Below are positions 24,012 through 31,993 of a stretch of DNA of 64,000 nucleotides, piece by piece. Position 1 is the stretch's first letter, and each line of letters begins with the position of its first letter. The position numbers and the translations under genes are program-made. The stretch comes from Brachybacterium sp. YJGR34 (GTDB taxonomy: Bacteria > Actinomycetota > Actinomycetes > Actinomycetales > Dermabacteraceae), in NCBI RefSeq assembly GCF_003347015.1, contig NZ_PNFB01000001.1, forward strand, positions 62,001 to 126,000, written 5' to 3'. The notes under the pieces were generated by a model. The model made no database searches, was not told the DNA's origin, and saw nothing but the letters and a program-made list of their open reading frames with translations.

Positions 24012-26530
24012 CACCTTCCCCCGCCGCCCCCGGCCCGCTCCGCCGCGACCTCCACGAGGACTGGACGCTGAGCATCGTCGACGGCCCCGCGCCGCTGAGC
24101 GCCCAGGACATCCCCGCCGAGGTGCCCGGCACGCTGATCACGGATCTGCTGGCCGCGGGCCTCATCGAGGATCCGTACCTCGACCGGAACGAGCACGATC
24201 TGGCCTGGACGGGGGAGTGCGACGTCGTCTATCGCACCCGCTTCACCGCCGAGGACCCCGGCGGGGACCGGGTGGACCTGGTGGCCGCGAGCCTGGACAC
24301 CGCGGCGACCGTGGTGCTCAACGGGCAGAGGGTCGCCACGGTCCAGAACCAGCACCGCTCCTGGCGCTTCGACGTCACGGACCTGGTGCGCGCGGGCACG
24401 AACGACCTCGAGATCCGCTTCGCCTCCCCGCTGCGCACCGCGCGGGAGAACCAGGCGGTGCTGGGCGATCTGCCGGTGGTCGGCAATGACCTGCCGTACA
24501 ACGCGATCCGCAAGATGGCCTGCAACTTCGGCTGGGACTGGGGGCCGGTACTGGTCACCAGCGGGATCGCCGGCCCGATCGGGCTCGAGCAGTGGTCCGT
24601 GGCGCGGATCGAGCAGCTGCGCCCCCGGGTCACCGTCGACGACGGCCGGGGCGCTGTGGCGCTCCACGCCCGGATCGAGCGCGCGGAGGCATCGGCCGAG
24701 GTCCCGCTCGAGCTCGCGGCCCGCGTGCTGGACCCCGCCGGGACCGAGGTCGCCGCCGCCCGCGTCACCGATGCGCGCGATGCCCTCGACCTCGCCCTCG
24801 CGGTCGAGGATCCGCAGCGGTGGTGGCCGCGCGGCTACGGGGAGCAGCCGCTCTACACCGTCGAGGTCACGCTGCGCGAGGCCGACGGCACGGTGCGCGA
24901 CCGCCGCGAGCACCGGATCGCGTTCCGCACCGCGGGCGTGGTCGAGGAGGCCGACGAGATCGGCACCTCCTTCACCGTCGTCGTCAACGACCGCCCGATC
25001 CTCGCCAAGGGCGCCAACTGGATCCCCGACGACTGCTTCCCCACCCGCCTCGGCGCCGCGGACTACGCCGCGAGCGTCGCCGATGCGGTCGACGCCGGGA
25101 TGAACATGCTGCGCATCTGGGGCGGCGGGCTGTACGAGTCCGATCTCCTCTACGACCTGTGCGACGAGCTGGGTCTGCTGGTCTGGCAGGACTTCACCAC
25201 CGCCTGCGCCGCCTACTCCGAGCTCGAGCCGCTGAGGAGCGAGTTCGAGGCCGAGGCACGGGAGAACATCGTCCGCCTGGCCTGGCATCCCTCCCTCGTC
25301 CACTGGAACGGCAGCAACGAGAACGTCGAGGGCTACTACCACTGGGGCTGGAAGGAGACGATCGAGGAGGGCACCGGCTGGGGGCTCGGCTACTACACCG
25401 AGCTGTTCCCCGCCCTGCTGGCCGAGCTCGATCCCACCCGCAGCTACACGCCCACCAGCCCCTACTCCCGGCCGCTGCCCGAGGACCCCCGCAACCCCGA
25501 TCACGGCACCGTGCACAACTGGGTGGCCTGGGCCTCGGAGGGGGACAACGACTACGAGCGCTATCGCGACACCGTCCCGCGCTTCTCCGCCGAGTTCGGC
25601 TACCAGGGCCCCGCGAACCACGCGACCCTCGCCCGCGCCGTCACCGAGCGGCCCCTGGACCCGGACTCGCCCACGATGCTCTCGCACCAGAAGGCGGTGG
25701 GCGGTCAGGACAAGCTGCGCCGGGGTTTCGCCCGCCACCTCCCGGCGCCGGAGGGCTTCGACGACTTCCACGCCACCACCCAGCTCAACCAGGCCCGGGC
25801 CCTGATCTGCGGGATCGGCCACTACCGCTCCCACTGGCCGGTCTGCGGCGGCACCATCGTGTGGCAGCTCAACGACTGCTGGCCCGTGGTCTCCTGGGCC
25901 GCGGTGGACGGCGACGGTCGCCGCAAGCTGCTCTGGTACGCGCTGCGCGACCTCTACGCCCCCGTGCTGCTGACCGTCCAGCCCCGTCCGGACGGCCCCG
26001 CCATCAGCCTCGGCAACGACACCGACGAGGAGATCACGGGCCGGGCGCTGCTGCGCCGCCAGGACCACGCCGGGACGGTGCTGGCCGAGACGGCGCTGGA
26101 GGTGCACGCGGCCCCGCGCACCGCGGTGACGATCCCCGTGCCCGCCGCGCTCGCCGAGCCGGCCGATCCCGCGGACGAGGTGCTCGTCGTCGCGCTCGAG
26201 GGACGGCCGGAGCGGACCGTGCACTTCTTCGCCGAGGACGTCGACTCGCACCTCCCGGACGGCGCGCTCACCGCCACTGCGCGGGCGTGCGAGGACGGCG
26301 TCGAGCTCGGACTCGCCGCGAGCGCGACGGTGCGCGACCTGTGCGTGCACGCCGACCGGGTCGCGCCCGACGCCGTCAGCGATCGGCAGCTGGTGACCCT
26401 GCTGCCGGGGGAGCGGACCACCGTGCGGGTGCGCACCGCCGCCGCCGTCGACCCGGCCGCCTTCCTCGACCCCACCGTCCTGGTCAGCGCCAACGACCTG
26501 CTCGCGCGGGCGCAGGCGCGGGCCGGCTGA
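24008..26530 (+). CDS. GH2 beta-mannosidase
   Basis: An 840-residue cytoplasmic glycoside hydrolase of family 2, mannosidase branch. The acid/base is E438 in HWNGSNE and the nucleophile is E529 in SAEFGYQGP. The N-terminal sugar-binding domain (WTLSIVDGP, then ACNFGWDWGPVL near 172-184), the immunoglobulin-like domain, and the barrel (LRIWGGGLYESDLLYDLCDELG, then VWQDF) follow the known order. It should release mannose from the non-reducing end of imported beta-manno-oligosaccharides. There is no signal peptide. The start is a GTG that overlaps the ATPase stop (GTGA), so it belongs firmly to the transport operon; that is the best evidence for the transporter substrate. Confidence 0.95.
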   Translation: MTPSPAAPGPLRRDLHEDWTLSIVDGPAPLSAQDIPAEVPGTLITDLLAAGLIEDPYLDRNEHDLAWTGECDVVYRTRFTAEDPGGDRVDLVAASLDTAATVVLNGQRVATVQNQHRSWRFDVTDLVRAGTNDLEIRFASPLRTARENQAVLGDLPVVGNDLPYNAIRKMACNFGWDWGPVLVTSGIAGPIGLEQWSVARIEQLRPRVTVDDGRGAVALHARIERAEASAEVPLELAARVLDPAGTEVAAARVTDARDALDLALAVEDPQRWWPRGYGEQPLYTVEVTLREADGTVRDRREHRIAFRTAGVVEEADEIGTSFTVVVNDRPILAKGANWIPDDCFPTRLGAADYAASVADAVDAGMNMLRIWGGGLYESDLLYDLCDELGLLVWQDFTTACAAYSELEPLRSEFEAEARENIVRLAWHPSLVHWNGSNENVEGYYHWGWKETIEEGTGWGLGYYTELFPALLAELDPTRSYTPTSPYSRPLPEDPRNPDHGTVHNWVAWASEGDNDYERYRDTVPRFSAEFGYQGPANHATLARAVTERPLDPDSPTMLSHQKAVGGQDKLRRGFARHLPAPEGFDDFHATTQLNQARALICGIGHYRSHWPVCGGTIVWQLNDCWPVVSWAAVDGDGRRKLLWYALRDLYAPVLLTVQPRPDGPAISLGNDTDEEITGRALLRRQDHAGTVLAETALEVHAAPRTAVTIPVPAALAEPADPADEVLVVALEGRPERTVHFFAEDVDSHLPDGALTATARACEDGVELGLAASATVRDLCVHADRVAPDAVSDRQLVTLLPGERTTVRVRTAAAVDPAAFLDPTVLVSANDLLARAQARAG

Positions 26531-26545
26531 CCGGGAGCGGTGGGC

Positions 26546-27424
26546 ATGGGCACGATCGGCGTCGCGATCCCGGAGTCGGTGTGGTCGGCGCGCTCGGAGC
26601 AGTTCTACACCCAGGTGCTCCACGGCCTCGAGGACACCGTGGTCCCGCGCGGGCACGGCGTGCTCAGCCACGTCGCCCGGGGCGTCCAGGAGGAGGTCGA
26701 GGTGCTGCACCGCTGGGCCGAGCGGGGTGCGGCGGACATCGTCATCCTCAAGGACCTGCGCGAGGGGGACCCGCGGCCCCTCGCCGTGCGCGAGCTGGGC
26801 CTGAGCTGCCTGGTGATCGGGGACGTGCGGCAGCCCAGGATCGGCTCCAGCGTGAGCATCGACAACGCCGGCACCATGCGCAGCGTCCTGGAGGACCTGC
26901 ACCGCCGCGGGCACGAGCGGATCGCGCACGTCGGCGGGCCCGTCGAGCTGCTGCACAGCACCTGGCGCCGCCGCGCCTACGAGGAGTTCCAGCGCGAGCA
27001 CGGGTTCCCGGTGCTGGTCGCGGAGGGGGACTACGGCGCCCCGAGCGGGGCCGAGGCCACCCGGCGGCTGCTCGCGGCCCCGGTGCGGCCCACCGTCGCG
27101 GTCTACGACAACGACGCGATGGCGATCGCGGGCTACGGGGCCGCCGTCGAGGCCGGACTGGACATGCCCGCCGAGCTCTCGATCCTCGCCTGGGACGACT
27201 CCCCGGCCTGCCAGATGCATGCCCCGCCGCTGGCCGTGATCGATCGTCAGCCCCATCAGCTGGGGGTGGATCTGGGCCGGGCGGCGCTGACGATGCTCGC
27301 GGACGCCGGCTGCGAGGTCAGCGTCGCCCAGGCGCTGCCCCGCCTGCTGCCCCGCGGGACGCTCATCTCCCCGCCGACCGGTGCGCGCGGGACCGCAGGT
27401 CCCGCATCGGTCCCGATCCGCTGA
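26546..27424 (+). CDS. LacI-type effector-binding protein lacking the DNA-binding domain
   Basis: A 292-residue protein that matches the periplasmic-binding-like effector domain of LacI repressors: TIGVAIPESVWSARSEQFYTQVLHGLE at the start, VSIDNAGTMRSVLEDLHRRGHERIAHVGG in the middle, and LSILAWDDSP followed by the PPLAVIDRQPHQLG block near the end. The N-terminal helix-turn-helix and hinge helix (about 60 residues) are absent, and no room exists for them: the ATG at 26546 has GGGAG upstream and lies 15 bases after the mannosidase stop. It may bind sugar and act on another regulator, or be a decayed repressor. An 8-bp-arm hairpin (27387-27405) lies in its last codons. Confidence 0.88.
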   Translation: MGTIGVAIPESVWSARSEQFYTQVLHGLEDTVVPRGHGVLSHVARGVQEEVEVLHRWAERGAADIVILKDLREGDPRPLAVRELGLSCLVIGDVRQPRIGSSVSIDNAGTMRSVLEDLHRRGHERIAHVGGPVELLHSTWRRRAYEEFQREHGFPVLVAEGDYGAPSGAEATRRLLAAPVRPTVAVYDNDAMAIAGYGAAVEAGLDMPAELSILAWDDSPACQMHAPPLAVIDRQPHQLGVDLGRAALTMLADAGCEVSVAQALPRLLPRGTLISPPTGARGTAGPASVPIR

Positions 27425-27464
27425 ACTCCTCGCCGGGGAGCCTCGGTTCGGGTGACCATGGAGC

Positions 27465-28175
27465 ATGTCCTTCGATCTCGAGCCCGTCGAACTCCTCGCC
27501 TGTGCGCTCACGGCCGTGATGCTGGCGATCCCGGTCGCCTTCCCGCTCGCCGCGGGCGTGATCGCCGCCCCGCGCCGGTCATGGAGCGCTCCGGGGCTGG
27601 CCACCGGCCTGGGACTGCTGCTGGGCGTCGTGCTCGCCGCGGCCGGCTATCTCGCCGTGGGTCCCGGCACGGTGGCGACCTTCTCCGCCGTGGCGATGCT
27701 GCTGGGGCTGCTCGGGGCGCTCGGTGCCGCGGTGCTGGTCATCGTGCAGTCCGAGGGCAGCACCCTGAGCACCGCCGTCGGCGTCGTGTCCTGTGCGCTG
27801 ATCGGGCTCGCCGAGCCCGGTCTGACGCTGCCGGCGATGCTGGGTCTCAGCCGATCCGTGCTCGTGGTGCTCTCCGCCGTGGTGATCGAGGCCGTCACGA
27901 TCGCCGTGCTCGTGGCCTTCCTCGTCGCCGCCGGCGGCCGGGTGCGGGCGCTGCAGATCGGCGTGGCCGTGGCCGGGTTCGTCACAGCCGTGCTGCTCGG
28001 CGTCGGGGTGCTCGCCCGCGCCGCGGCGAGCGCCGACCCGCCCTCGGCGTCCCAGCCCGCCCTGCTCATCACGGTGCTGGTGGCCCTGGCGCTCGGGAGC
28101 ATCGTGGGCGGCGTGCTCGAGGTGATGCGCGAGCGCCGGCGGGCCCGGGGCGGGAGCCCCACCACGAGGCGCTGA
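27465..28175 (+). CDS. Polytopic membrane protein of unknown function
   Basis: A 236-residue hydrophobic protein with about seven transmembrane helices and a basic C-terminal tail (RERRRARGG). No transporter or enzyme motif is recognisable. The start at 27465 has only GGAG four bases away as a ribosome-binding site, so translation is probably weak or the start is slightly different. It lies 40 bases after the LacI-like gene, convergent with the IclR gene. The uniform Ala/Val/Leu helices without charged residues suggest neither a channel nor a pump; no function is offered. Confidence 0.7.
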   Translation: MSFDLEPVELLACALTAVMLAIPVAFPLAAGVIAAPRRSWSAPGLATGLGLLLGVVLAAAGYLAVGPGTVATFSAVAMLLGLLGALGAAVLVIVQSEGSTLSTAVGVVSCALIGLAEPGLTLPAMLGLSRSVLVVLSAVVIEAVTIAVLVAFLVAAGGRVRALQIGVAVAGFVTAVLLGVGVLARAAASADPPSASQPALLITVLVALALGSIVGGVLEVMRERRRARGGSPTTRR

Positions 28176-28208
28176 GGGGCGGGGCGCCGAGGGCCGGCGC
28201 CGCAGGTC

Positions 28209-29024
28209 TCAGGGCAGGGGAGCGAGCGAGAAGCCCGCGGGCGCCAGGTGGCCGAGCTCGGCGCGCAGCAGCTCGCCGACCTCCGCGCGGCGGTCCTCGT
28301 CCATCCGCTCGATCGGTCCGGTGACGCTCACCGCGACCGAGCGGCCGCCGGGGCGGGTCAGCGCGATGCCCACGCAGGCGATGCCGGCCTCGTTCTCCTC
28401 GACCTCCGTGGACCAGCCGCGCCGCGCGGTCTCCTCGACCACCCGCTCGAGCCGATCCGCCGTGACCACCGCGCCGGGCTCGACGACCTCCCCGACGGTG
28501 GCCCGGGCGTACGCCGCGAGCGCGGCGCCGCGCACCCCGTCGGCGGCGAGGAGCGCCCGGCCCATCGCCGTGCGCGCGGCCGGTGCCCGCTTGCCCACCC
28601 GGGACCAGACCCGCACGGTGCGCTCGGGCTCCACCTTGTCCAGGTAGAGCACGCCGGTGCCGTCGAGGCGGCCCAGATGCACCAGCTCCTGGGTCCGCTG
28701 CGAGACCGCCGCGAGCGCCGGGGCGAAGAGCAGGGCGAGGTTCTCGGTCCCCTCGAGGCGCCGCGCCAGCTCCGGCACCGCCCCGCCCAGCCGGTAGCGC
28801 TGGTCGTCGGGCAGCTGCTCCGCGAAGCGGCGATGCATGAGGGCACGCAGCAACCGGTGCACCGAGGCCTTGTTCAGCCCGCTGGCCTCGGCGATCTCCC
28901 GCAGAGCGAGCCCCTCGGGGCCGGCCTCGGCGAGCACCTCCAGCAGCGCCAGCGCCTTGTCGACGCTGCCGACGGGGGAGGCGGCGGGTTCCGGATGCGG
29001 CGGGCTCGTGGTCATGGCGTCCAT
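28209..29024 (-). CDS. IclR-family regulator, probable KdgR-like repressor of hexuronate genes
   Basis: A 271-residue regulator with an N-terminal winged helix (residues 18-75, LREIAEASGLNKASVHRLLRAL) and a C-terminal IclR effector domain (RTAMGRALLA, GIACVGIALTRPGG, VSVTGPIERM). IclR proteins of the KdgR type sense KDG or related uronate intermediates. ATG 29024 follows GGAGAGA. It is divergent from the MHS transporter and mannonate dehydratase genes, and a KdgR-like palindrome GAAA-N6-TTTC lies between them. A related palindrome stands before the fructuronate reductase operon 13 kb away, so this protein may control both. Confidence 0.9.
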   Translation of the reverse strand: MDAMTTSPPHPEPAASPVGSVDKALALLEVLAEAGPEGLALREIAEASGLNKASVHRLLRALMHRRFAEQLPDDQRYRLGGAVPELARRLEGTENLALLFAPALAAVSQRTQELVHLGRLDGTGVLYLDKVEPERTVRVWSRVGKRAPAARTAMGRALLAADGVRGAALAAYARATVGEVVEPGAVVTADRLERVVEETARRGWSTEVEENEAGIACVGIALTRPGGRSVAVSVTGPIERMDEDRRAEVGELLRAELGHLAPAGFSLAPLP

Positions 29025-29054
29025 TCTCTCCGAGGCGTGCGTGCCGGGGCTGCG

Positions 29055-29083
29055 TTGCCCCGCGGACCGATCGGGTCTACTCT
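29055..29083 (+). promoter_or_regulatory. Promoter of the MHS transporter-mannonate dehydratase operon
   Basis: TTGCCC (29055-29060) and TACTCT (29078-29083) are separated by 17 bases. Transcription would begin near 29090, directly before the IclR-type palindrome, which fits repression. Confidence 0.6.
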
Positions 29084-29095
29084 AATCGCGCATTG

Positions 29096-29111
29096 CGAAA
29101 CATGCGTTTCG
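29096..29111. promoter_or_regulatory. KdgR-like IclR operator, copy 1
   Basis: CGAAAC-ATGC-GTTTCG is a perfect palindrome. The pattern GAAA-N6-TTTC is the core of the site bound by enterobacterial KdgR, an IclR-family protein. It lies between the divergent IclR and MHS transporter genes. Confidence 0.7.
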
Positions 29112-29199
29112 ACAGGCAAAACTTCAGACCGTCGGGCCGACCACCCGACACCGCTTGCAGTCCGCCCCCGCGGTCCGCGACGTCGCGCGAAGGAGCACG

Positions 29200-30606
29200 A
29201 TGACCACGCACACGACGACCGACGCCCGGGACGAGGGATCCCCGGGCACCGCCTCGGCCCAGCCCACGCGCAGCGTGGGGGACCTGGTCCGCGCCTCCGT
29301 CTCCGGCTGGCTCGGCACCGCGCTGGAGTTCATGGACTTCCAGCTGTACTCGCTCGCCGCGGCGCTCGTCTTCAGCGAGATCTTCTTCGCCTCGGAGGAC
29401 GCCGGCATGGCCGTCATCGGGGCGATGGCGACCTATGGCGTCGGGTACGTCGCCCGGCCCGTCGGCGCCTGGTACTTCGGACGCATGGGCGACCGCATCG
29501 GGCGCAAGAAGGTCCTCTTCTACACGATCGTCCTCATGGGCCTGGCCACGACGCTCATCGGCGTGCTGCCCACCTACGAGCAGGTCGGGCTCCTCGCCCC
29601 GGCCCTGCTGGTCGCTCTGCGGATGGCCCAGGGATTCGGCGCGGGCGCGGAGATCTCCGGCGCCGGCGTCATGCTCGCCGAGTACGCCCCCGTGTCCCGC
29701 CGCGGCCTGGTCGCCTCCCTGGTGGCGCTGGGCACCAACTGCGGCACCCTCTTCGCCTCGGCGATCTGGGCCGTCCTGCTGGTCGCGGTCACGGAGCAGC
29801 AGCTGTACGACTGGGCATGGCGCATCCCCTTCATCGCCAGCGCGCTGGTCATGGTCTTCGCGGTGTGGGTGCGGCTGAACCTCAAGGAGAGCCCCGTCTT
29901 CGAGGCCCGCCAGGACGTCGTCGACGGCCAGGTCGTCGACGCCGAGGAGCTCACGGACGGCGCCGCGCCCGCCGCGACCGAGGAGTTCCAGGAGGCGCCC
30001 TCGTGGACCGTGAAGTCGGTCGCGGTCGCCTTCCTGCTCCGTTTCGGCCAGGCGGGCAACTCCGGAATGATCCAGACCTACCTGATCACCTTCATGACGG
30101 TCTTCCTGATGCTCGACAAGCAGCTGTCCACCGAGGTCGTCATCATCTCCTCGCTGGTCGCCTTCCTGACCGTCCCCGTGGTGGGTCTGCTGGGCGACCG
30201 CTTCGGACGCAGGACGATGTACGCCGTGATGAGCACGGCCGGCCTCGTCGTCGCCCTGCCCTGCATCCTCCTGATCGTCTCGGGCGGCACCGCGCAGGTC
30301 ATCCTCGGCTACGTGGTGCTGCACAACATCGGCGTGATGTCCCTGGCCTCGATGGAGAACCTGACGCTGCCCGAGATCTTCGGGGCGAAGAACCGCTACC
30401 AGGCCACGGGCGTGGTCCGCGAGGTCGCCGCCATCGTCGCCACCGGTGCGACCCCGGTGATCGCCGCCGCCCTGGTCGCCGCCACCGGGTCCTGGATCCC
30501 GGTGGCCGTGATCATCATGTTCTTCAGCGGCTGTGCGCTCTTCGCCGCCCTGTGGATGAAGGAGGTCGCCGGGCGCGATCTCACCGATCCGAACCCGGCG
30601 ATGTGA
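29200..30606 (+). CDS. MHS-family MFS transporter, probably for a uronate or aldonate
   Basis: A 468-residue major-facilitator protein of the metabolite:H+ symporter group (ShiA/KgtP/ProP-like). It has twelve helices, the loop-2/3 signature GRMGDRIGRKK, the loop-8/9 copy GDRFGRR, and RMAQGFGAGAEISGAGVMLAEYAP, typical of the group. An unusual acidic loop of about 40 residues (about 228-262) separates the halves. ATG 29200 follows AAGGAG. With mannonate dehydratase next in the operon, the substrate is probably a hexuronate, fructuronate or mannonate. Confidence 0.87.
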   Translation: MTTHTTTDARDEGSPGTASAQPTRSVGDLVRASVSGWLGTALEFMDFQLYSLAAALVFSEIFFASEDAGMAVIGAMATYGVGYVARPVGAWYFGRMGDRIGRKKVLFYTIVLMGLATTLIGVLPTYEQVGLLAPALLVALRMAQGFGAGAEISGAGVMLAEYAPVSRRGLVASLVALGTNCGTLFASAIWAVLLVAVTEQQLYDWAWRIPFIASALVMVFAVWVRLNLKESPVFEARQDVVDGQVVDAEELTDGAAPAATEEFQEAPSWTVKSVAVAFLLRFGQAGNSGMIQTYLITFMTVFLMLDKQLSTEVVIISSLVAFLTVPVVGLLGDRFGRRTMYAVMSTAGLVVALPCILLIVSGGTAQVILGYVVLHNIGVMSLASMENLTLPEIFGAKNRYQATGVVREVAAIVATGATPVIAAALVAATGSWIPVAVIIMFFSGCALFAALWMKEVAGRDLTDPNPAM

Positions 30607-30708
30607 CCTCCGGGCCTGTGCCACGCTCAGCGGTACGGGCCCGAGCAGCGCTCGTCGTCCTCTCCTGCGACACCCCGACCCGCTCCTACTCCCCTGGAGG
30701 ACCTCCCC

Positions 30709-31947
30709 ATGGCCATCGACCGCGTCGACGTGAACGTCACCAGCCCGGGCCGCAACTTCGTCACCGTCAAGATCACCACCTCCGACGGGGCCGTGGGATG
30801 GGGCGACGGCACGCTCAACGGCCGCGAGCTCGCCGTCGTCTCCTACCTGCGCGACCATGTCGCCCCCACCCTCATCGGCCGGGACGAGTCCGCGATCGAG
30901 GCGACCTGGCAGTACCTCTACCGCAGCCCCTACTGGCGCCGCGGGCCGGTGACCATGGCCGCGGTCGCCGCGATCGACATGGCGCTGTGGGACATCGCCG
31001 CGAAGAAGGCCGGAGTCCCCCTCTACCAGCTGCTCGGCGGCGCCTCGCGCACCGGCCTGCTCGCCTACGTCCACGCCTCCGGCACCACGATCGAGCGGCT
31101 CAACGAGGCGGTCCACGGATACGTCGAGCAGGGCTTCCAGGCGGTGCGCGTCCAGGCCGGCGTCCCGGGGCTCGACCATATCTACGGCGTGCACGACGCC
31201 GCCCCGGGCGGGAAGTACGAGTACGAGCCCGCCGGCCGCCCGGCCGCGGGGGCGCCGCTGCGGCCGACGGAGGAGACCTGGGACACCCGCGCCTACCTCC
31301 GCCACCTGCCCGCCGTCTTCGAGGGCGTGCGCGAGGAGTTCGGCCCCGAGCTGCGCCTCCTCCACGACGGCCACCACCGCATGACCCCCATCGAGGCGGC
31401 ACGGCTGGCACGGTCGCTCGAGCCCTACGACCCGTTCTGGCTCGAGGACTGCACGCCCGGCGAGGACCAGTCCGTGCTGCGCCTGGTGCGCCAGCACTCG
31501 GTGACCCCGCTGGCCATCGGGGAGGTCTTCAACTCGGTGCACGACTACCAGACGCTGATCACCGAGCGGCTGATCGACTACGTGCGCTCCTCCGCCACCC
31601 ACGCCGGGGGCATCACCGGGCTGCGCCAGATCATGACCTTCGCGGGGATCTACGGGATCCGCTCCGGCTTCCACGGCCCCACCGACGTCTCGCCGGTGGG
31701 CATGGCCGCGCATCTCCACCTGGGCCTGGCGATCCACAACTTCGGCATCCAGGAGTACATGCCGCACTCGGAGCAGGCGCTGCAGGTGTTCCGCACCGGC
31801 TACCGTGTCGAGGACGGCCTCCTCCACCCGGGCGAGGCCCCGGGCCTCGGCGTCGAGCTCGACGAGGAGGCCGCCGCCGCCCACGAGTACGCTCCCGCCT
31901 ACCTGCCCGTGAACCGCCTCCGCGACGGCACCGTGCACGACTGGTGA
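30709..31947 (+). CDS. manD: D-mannonate dehydratase, enolase superfamily (ManD/RspA type)
   Basis: A 412-residue enolase-superfamily enzyme that converts D-mannonate to 2-keto-3-deoxygluconate. The N-terminal [11 protein letters not shown] and [14 protein letters not shown], and [13 protein letters not shown] at about residues 71-83, are ManD hallmarks. Magnesium ligands are D220 (LLHDGHH), E246 (WLEDCTP) and E272 (AIGEVFN), with H222 beside the first; the C-terminus [13 protein letters not shown] is the family ending. Some relatives prefer gluconate or are slow, so activity on mannonate is likely rather than certain. It lies 102 bases behind the MHS transporter and 46 before the GGT-like gene. 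Confidence 0.9.
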   Translation: MAIDRVDVNVTSPGRNFVTVKITTSDGAVGWGDGTLNGRELAVVSYLRDHVAPTLIGRDESAIEATWQYLYRSPYWRRGPVTMAAVAAIDMALWDIAAKKAGVPLYQLLGGASRTGLLAYVHASGTTIERLNEAVHGYVEQGFQAVRVQAGVPGLDHIYGVHDAAPGGKYEYEPAGRPAAGAPLRPTEETWDTRAYLRHLPAVFEGVREEFGPELRLLHDGHHRMTPIEAARLARSLEPYDPFWLEDCTPGEDQSVLRLVRQHSVTPLAIGEVFNSVHDYQTLITERLIDYVRSSATHAGGITGLRQIMTFAGIYGIRSGFHGPTDVSPVGMAAHLHLGLAIHNFGIQEYMPHSEQALQVFRTGYRVEDGLLHPGEAPGLGVELDEEAAAAHEYAPAYLPVNRLRDGTVHDW

Positions 31948-31993
31948 GAGCGGGGGCCCGCGCCCCGCCCCGTGCCCTCGAAGGAGATCACCG

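Noticed and set aside
27387..27405. GCGGGACC-GCA-GGTCCCGC as a terminator
   Set aside because: It lies within the last codons of the LacI-like gene and has no T-run; it may be chance in GC-rich coding DNA, so it is only mentioned there.
23768..27604. A 1278-codon open frame antisense to the ATPase, mannosidase and LacI-like genes
   Set aside because: GC-rich wobble positions create long antisense frames. Its translation is Gly/Arg/Val/His-rich without domains, while the opposite strand carries intact enzymes.
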